A stretch of DNA of 7,782 bases. It comes from an uncultured Peptococcaceae bacterium. GTDB lineage: Bacteria; Bacillota; Dehalobacteriia; UBA4068. The stretch spans positions 1-7,782 of the forward strand of contig CAMZIS010000048.1 in NCBI GenBank assembly GCA_947307285.1, in the 5' to 3' direction. Below the pieces are notes generated by a model. The model did not search any database. It had not been told where the DNA came from and was given only the letters and a program-made list of their open reading frames with translations. The position numbers and the translations under genes were made by a program. This document shows positions 4,666-7,782 of this stretch, one piece after another (the first letter of the stretch is position 1; every line of letters starts with the position of its first letter).

Positions 4666-6711
4666 ATGAATGAGATCGTGCGCGCTGCAGGCGCCTTTAA
4701 ACTGCATAGTGATTACGCGCCTACGGGAGATCAACCTCAAGCCATAGAGGAGCTGGTCAACGGGGTGGAAAGGGGCTTGCGGGATCAGGTCCTTTTGGGC
4801 GTTACCGGCTCGGGCAAGACCTTTACCATGGCCAACGTGATTGCCAGACTGAATCGCCCTACCCTGGTTATCGCCCACAACAAGACCCTGGCCGCACAGC
4901 TCTTCGGTGAATTCAAGGAGTTTTTCCCGGAAAACGCGGTGGAATACTTCGTTTCTTATTACGATTACTATCAGCCGGAGGCCTATATCGCCTCCAGCGA
5001 TACCTATATAGCCAAGGACTCTTCCATAAACGACGAGATCGAAAAGCTGAGGCATTCTGCAACTGCTTCTCTGCTGACGCGGAGGGACGTGCTGATCGTG
5101 TCTTCGGTATCGGCTATCTACGGTCTTGGCGATCCGGCGGACTATCTGGACCTTTCCATGGTGCTCTATCAGGGGATGACGGTCGACCGGGAAACCATAC
5201 TTCGGCGGCTGGTGGATATGCAGTACAGCCGTAACGAACTGGATTTCCACCGCGGCACCTTCCGTGTCCACGGCGACGTCATCGAAGTCTTTCCTGCCGG
5301 CAATACGGATACCGCCATGCGTATCGAGCTGTTCGGCGACGAAGTGGAGCGCTTGACCGAAATCGATACACTGACCGGTGAAGTACAGGACGATCTGCAA
5401 AAGCTGTCCGTTTTCCCGGCCAGCCATTATGTCACCAAAGAAGAAAAGCTGCAGCATGCTATCGCTGCGATCAGGCAGGAACTGGCTTCAGAGCTGGTCC
5501 GCTTTCGCGAGAAGGGCAAACTGCTGGAAGCTCAGCGACTGGAACAGCGCACTAATTTCGATCTGGAGATGCTGGAGGCGCTGGGGCACTGCTCAGGCAT
5601 AGAGAACTACAGCCGCCACCTGACCGGCCGCAAAGAAGGGGAGCCGCCATATACATTGCTCGACTATTTCCCGGAGGATTTCCTGGTGATGATAGACGAA
5701 TCTCACGTTACAGTACCGCAGATACGCGGCATGTACGAGGGTGATCATTCCAGAAAAGAAGAACTGGTGAAATACGGGTTCCGGCTTCCCTCGGCAAAGG
5801 ACAATCGTCCTTTGCGCTTCGGCGAATTTGAAGAAAGAGTCCACAGGGTAGTCTACGTTTCTGCCACTCCCGGTCCATATGAGATCCAGCGCAAGCAGGC
5901 CCTGGTGGAGCAGGTGGTGCGTCCGACCGGTCTGCTGGATCCGGAGATAGACGTGCGGCCTATCAAAGGCCAGATCGATGATCTGCTGCATGAAATACGC
6001 CTGCGCAGCGAGAAGGGCCAGCGTGTCCTGGTCACCACTTTGACCAAACGCATGGCCGAGGATCTGACCAAATATCTGGCTGACGCCGGGGTCAAGGTAC
6101 AGTATCTGCATTCGGATGTGAAGACACTGGAGCGGATGGCCATAGTTCGCGATCTGCGTTTGGGCGTATTCGACGTGCTGGTGGGCATCAACCTGCTGCG
6201 GGAAGGCCTGGACCTGCCTGAGGTCACTCTGGTGGCCATCCTGGATGCCGATAAGGAAGGCTTCCTGCTTTCGGAACGCTCTTTGATCCAGACCATAGGC
6301 CGCGCTGCCCGCAACAGTGAAGGCCGCGTCATCATGTATGCGGATCATATCACCGACAGCATGCAGGCCGCTATCAGCGAAACAAATCGCCGCCGCCGCA
6401 AGCAGCAGGCTTATAATCAGGAGCACGGCATAGTGCCCAAGACTATTGTCAAAGACGTAAAGGATATCATTTCTTCTGTTTTGCCGCAGCAGGCGGAAAA
6501 ATTCCAGGCAACCTACGGCGGACACAAAGACGGAGCCTTTGGTGTACGCAAGAGCCTGGATGCAGCGAATCTGCGCAAGGGTGAGCGGGAAAAGCTGCTG
6601 CGTTCTCTGGAAAAGGAAATGAAAGAAGCGGCCCGCAGGCTGGAATTCGAAGAAGCAGCCCAACTTCGCGACGCCATCATGGAAATACGTTCGGCAGAGA
6701 AAGCCAAATGA
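4666..6711 (+). CDS. uvrB: Excinuclease ABC subunit B (UvrB)
   Basis: The 681-residue protein is UvrB, the damage-verifying helicase-like subunit of nucleotide excision repair. It is loaded by UvrA and then recruits UvrC for the incisions. Helicase motifs appear in order: Walker A GVTGSGKT (residues 45-52), the tyrosine-rich beta-hairpin that clamps the damaged strand (YFVSYYDYYQPEAYI, 94-108), the DEAD-like DESH (344-347), the motif V region GINLLREGLDLPEV (507-520), and motif VI QTIGRAARNSEG (542-553). The C-terminal UVR domain, which contacts UvrC, spans about 641-675 (LEKEMKEAARRLEFEEAAQLRD). Length is normal (about 660-680) and the frame is intact. AAAGGAAAG precedes the ATG at ordinary spacing. 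It opens the uvrBA unit behind its own promoter, and uvrA follows after 23 nt without a terminator. Confidence 0.98.
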   Translation: MNEIVRAAGAFKLHSDYAPTGDQPQAIEELVNGVERGLRDQVLLGVTGSGKTFTMANVIARLNRPTLVIAHNKTLAAQLFGEFKEFFPENAVEYFVSYYDYYQPEAYIASSDTYIAKDSSINDEIEKLRHSATASLLTRRDVLIVSSVSAIYGLGDPADYLDLSMVLYQGMTVDRETILRRLVDMQYSRNELDFHRGTFRVHGDVIEVFPAGNTDTAMRIELFGDEVERLTEIDTLTGEVQDDLQKLSVFPASHYVTKEEKLQHAIAAIRQELASELVRFREKGKLLEAQRLEQRTNFDLEMLEALGHCSGIENYSRHLTGRKEGEPPYTLLDYFPEDFLVMIDESHVTVPQIRGMYEGDHSRKEELVKYGFRLPSAKDNRPLRFGEFEERVHRVVYVSATPGPYEIQRKQALVEQVVRPTGLLDPEIDVRPIKGQIDDLLHEIRLRSEKGQRVLVTTLTKRMAEDLTKYLADAGVKVQYLHSDVKTLERMAIVRDLRLGVFDVLVGINLLREGLDLPEVTLVAILDADKEGFLLSERSLIQTIGRAARNSEGRVIMYADHITDSMQAAISETNRRRRKQQAYNQEHGIVPKTIVKDVKDIISSVLPQQAEKFQATYGGHKDGAFGVRKSLDAANLRKGEREKLLRSLEKEMKEAARRLEFEEAAQLRDAIMEIRSAEKAK

Positions 6712-6734
6712 TTTGTCTATTGTAAAGGAGCTAA

Positions 6735-7782
6735 ATGAGTAAAGACTTCATTCAGGTACGCGGAGCGCGTCAGCATAATCTGAAAAATATCGACGTCGAT
6801 ATACCCCGGGATAAACTGGTGGTGCTGACCGGCCTGTCCGGCAGCGGTAAAAGCAGCCTGGCCTTTGATACGATATATGCAGAAGGACAGCGACGTTATG
6901 TAGAATCCCTGTCTTCCTATGCCCGGATGTTCCTGGGCCAGATGACAAAGCCGGACGTGGATCAGATCGACGGTCTGTCGCCGGCTATTTCCATAGATCA
7001 AAAATCAACTTCTCACAATCCCCGTTCCACTGTTGGCACGGTCACCGAGATCCATGATTATCTGCGTTTGCTGTACTCCAGAGCCGGCCATCCACATTGC
7101 CCCAGGTGCGGCAAGCCCATCAGCCGTCAGAGTATAGATCAGATGATCGACGCCGTATTCCAGTGGCCGGAAGGCAGCAGGCTGCATTTGATGGCTCCTT
7201 TGGCCCGGGGACGGAAAGGGGAGTACCAGAAGACCTTCGCTGATATGAAAGCCAAGGGCTTCGTGCGGGTCAGGGTAGACGGCGAGCTGCGTGAGCTGTC
7301 GGAAGATATAAAGCTTGCCAAGAACATCAAGCACAGTATAGAACTGGTGGTGGATCGTATCGTCCTGCGTGCCGATAGCCGCAAGCGGCTGGCCGATTCC
7401 CTTGAGTTATGCCTGTCCATGGGCGGCGGGCTGGCACTGGTAGCTGCGGAGTTGCCGAATAAGAGTCGTGAGGAAACACTGTTCTCTCAAAATCTGGCCT
7501 GCCCGGACTGCGGCGTCAGCATAGAGGAGCTGTCGGCCCGTATGTTCAGTTTCAACAATCCCTACGGGACCTGTCCCGAATGCGGCGGTCTGGGCTTTTC
7601 CCAGTATATCGACGAACGCCTGATGATAAACGATGAAAACCTGACCCTGCGCCAGGGCGGTCTGCTTCCCATCGCTGATAACCAGCAAGGCTGGTATTTC
7701 CGGCATATCGAGGCGATATCAAAAGCACATGGGTTTTCTCTGGATGTGCCTATCAAAGATCTGCCGCGCAAGGCCTTGGACG
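6735..7782 (+). CDS. uvrA: Excinuclease ABC subunit A (UvrA), N-terminal part, cut by window edge
   Basis: The first 349 residues of UvrA are present, the ABC ATPase dimer that scans DNA for bulky lesions and hands them to UvrB. The start reads VRGARQHNLKNIDVDIPRD, with Walker A GLSGSGKS at residues 33-40, followed by the near-invariant EGQRRYVESLSSYARMFL (50-67) and QKSTSHNPRSTVGTVTEIHDYLR (89-111). The UvrB-binding and signature-I insertion follows. A four-cysteine zinc module, C-x2-C-x20-C-x2-C, is at C256, C259, C280 and C283 around the conserved FSFNNPYGTCPECGGLG. A further CPRC pair at 122-125 is present with no visible partner pair. Roughly 590 residues, including the ABC signature and the second ATPase, lie beyond the window. 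AAAGGAG (6724-6730) sits 4 nt before the ATG. It lies 23 nt after uvrB and is presumably co-transcribed. Confidence 0.98.
   Translation, partial: MSKDFIQVRGARQHNLKNIDVDIPRDKLVVLTGLSGSGKSSLAFDTIYAEGQRRYVESLSSYARMFLGQMTKPDVDQIDGLSPAISIDQKSTSHNPRSTVGTVTEIHDYLRLLYSRAGHPHCPRCGKPISRQSIDQMIDAVFQWPEGSRLHLMAPLARGRKGEYQKTFADMKAKGFVRVRVDGELRELSEDIKLAKNIKHSIELVVDRIVLRADSRKRLADSLELCLSMGGGLALVAAELPNKSREETLFSQNLACPDCGVSIEELSARMFSFNNPYGTCPECGGLGFSQYIDERLMINDENLTLRQGGLLPIADNQQGWYFRHIEAISKAHGFSLDVPIKDLPRKALD

Noticed and set aside
5593..6663. 356-codon open frame antisense to uvrB, and a similar 271-codon one at 4642-5457
   Set aside because: Both are in exact codon register with uvrB. In that register, antisense stops arise only from TTA, CTA and TCA codons, which this GC-leaning gene rarely uses. 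The sense strand encodes a fully conserved UvrB, and the antisense translations show no recognisable domain.

Overview
This is an ordinary chromosomal housekeeping segment, most likely from a Firmicute (Bacillota). The nadK-argR-recN gene string is a classic Firmicutes arrangement, several genes carry strong GGAGG-type Shine-Dalgarno sites, and promoters of sigma-70/sigma-A type are easy to read. The coding DNA is moderately GC-rich, and recN is followed by a glyoxalase and uvrBA rather than by sporulation genes. A non-sporulating lineage such as the Negativicutes would fit, but that placement is a guess. There are no mobile elements, CRISPR arrays, tRNAs or rRNAs.

Layout: on the minus strand at the left end are rbgA (ylqF), a ribosome-assembly GTPase cut by the window edge, and upstream of it an aroK-like shikimate kinase. 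A hairpin terminator separates them. At about 1.0-1.2 kb is a divergent intergenic region with one clear promoter facing each way. To the right, on the plus strand, runs a tight probable operon: nadK, argR, recN and a small glyoxalase I-type VOC protein (gaps 19, 15 and 10 nt), closed by a strong terminator at 4592-4623. A new promoter then starts uvrB and uvrA (gap 23 nt). uvrA runs off the right end.

How the genes relate: recN (double-strand break repair) and uvrBA (nucleotide excision repair) give the right two-thirds a genome-maintenance theme. nadK supplies NADP, argR senses arginine, and the glyoxalase detoxifies methylglyoxal-type aldehydes, which are themselves DNA-damaging. rbgA and aroK are unrelated housekeeping genes.

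I found no undescribed multi-gene system. The points most worth a second look are fine-scale. An extended -10 promoter appears to start rbgA transcription inside the aroK terminator hairpin. rbgA lacks a Shine-Dalgarno site, and its frame is open back past an orphan GGAGG. The shikimate kinase departs from consensus at several shikimate-binding positions. The nadK -10 element is tandemly duplicated. A glyoxalase gene sits between recN and uvrBA.
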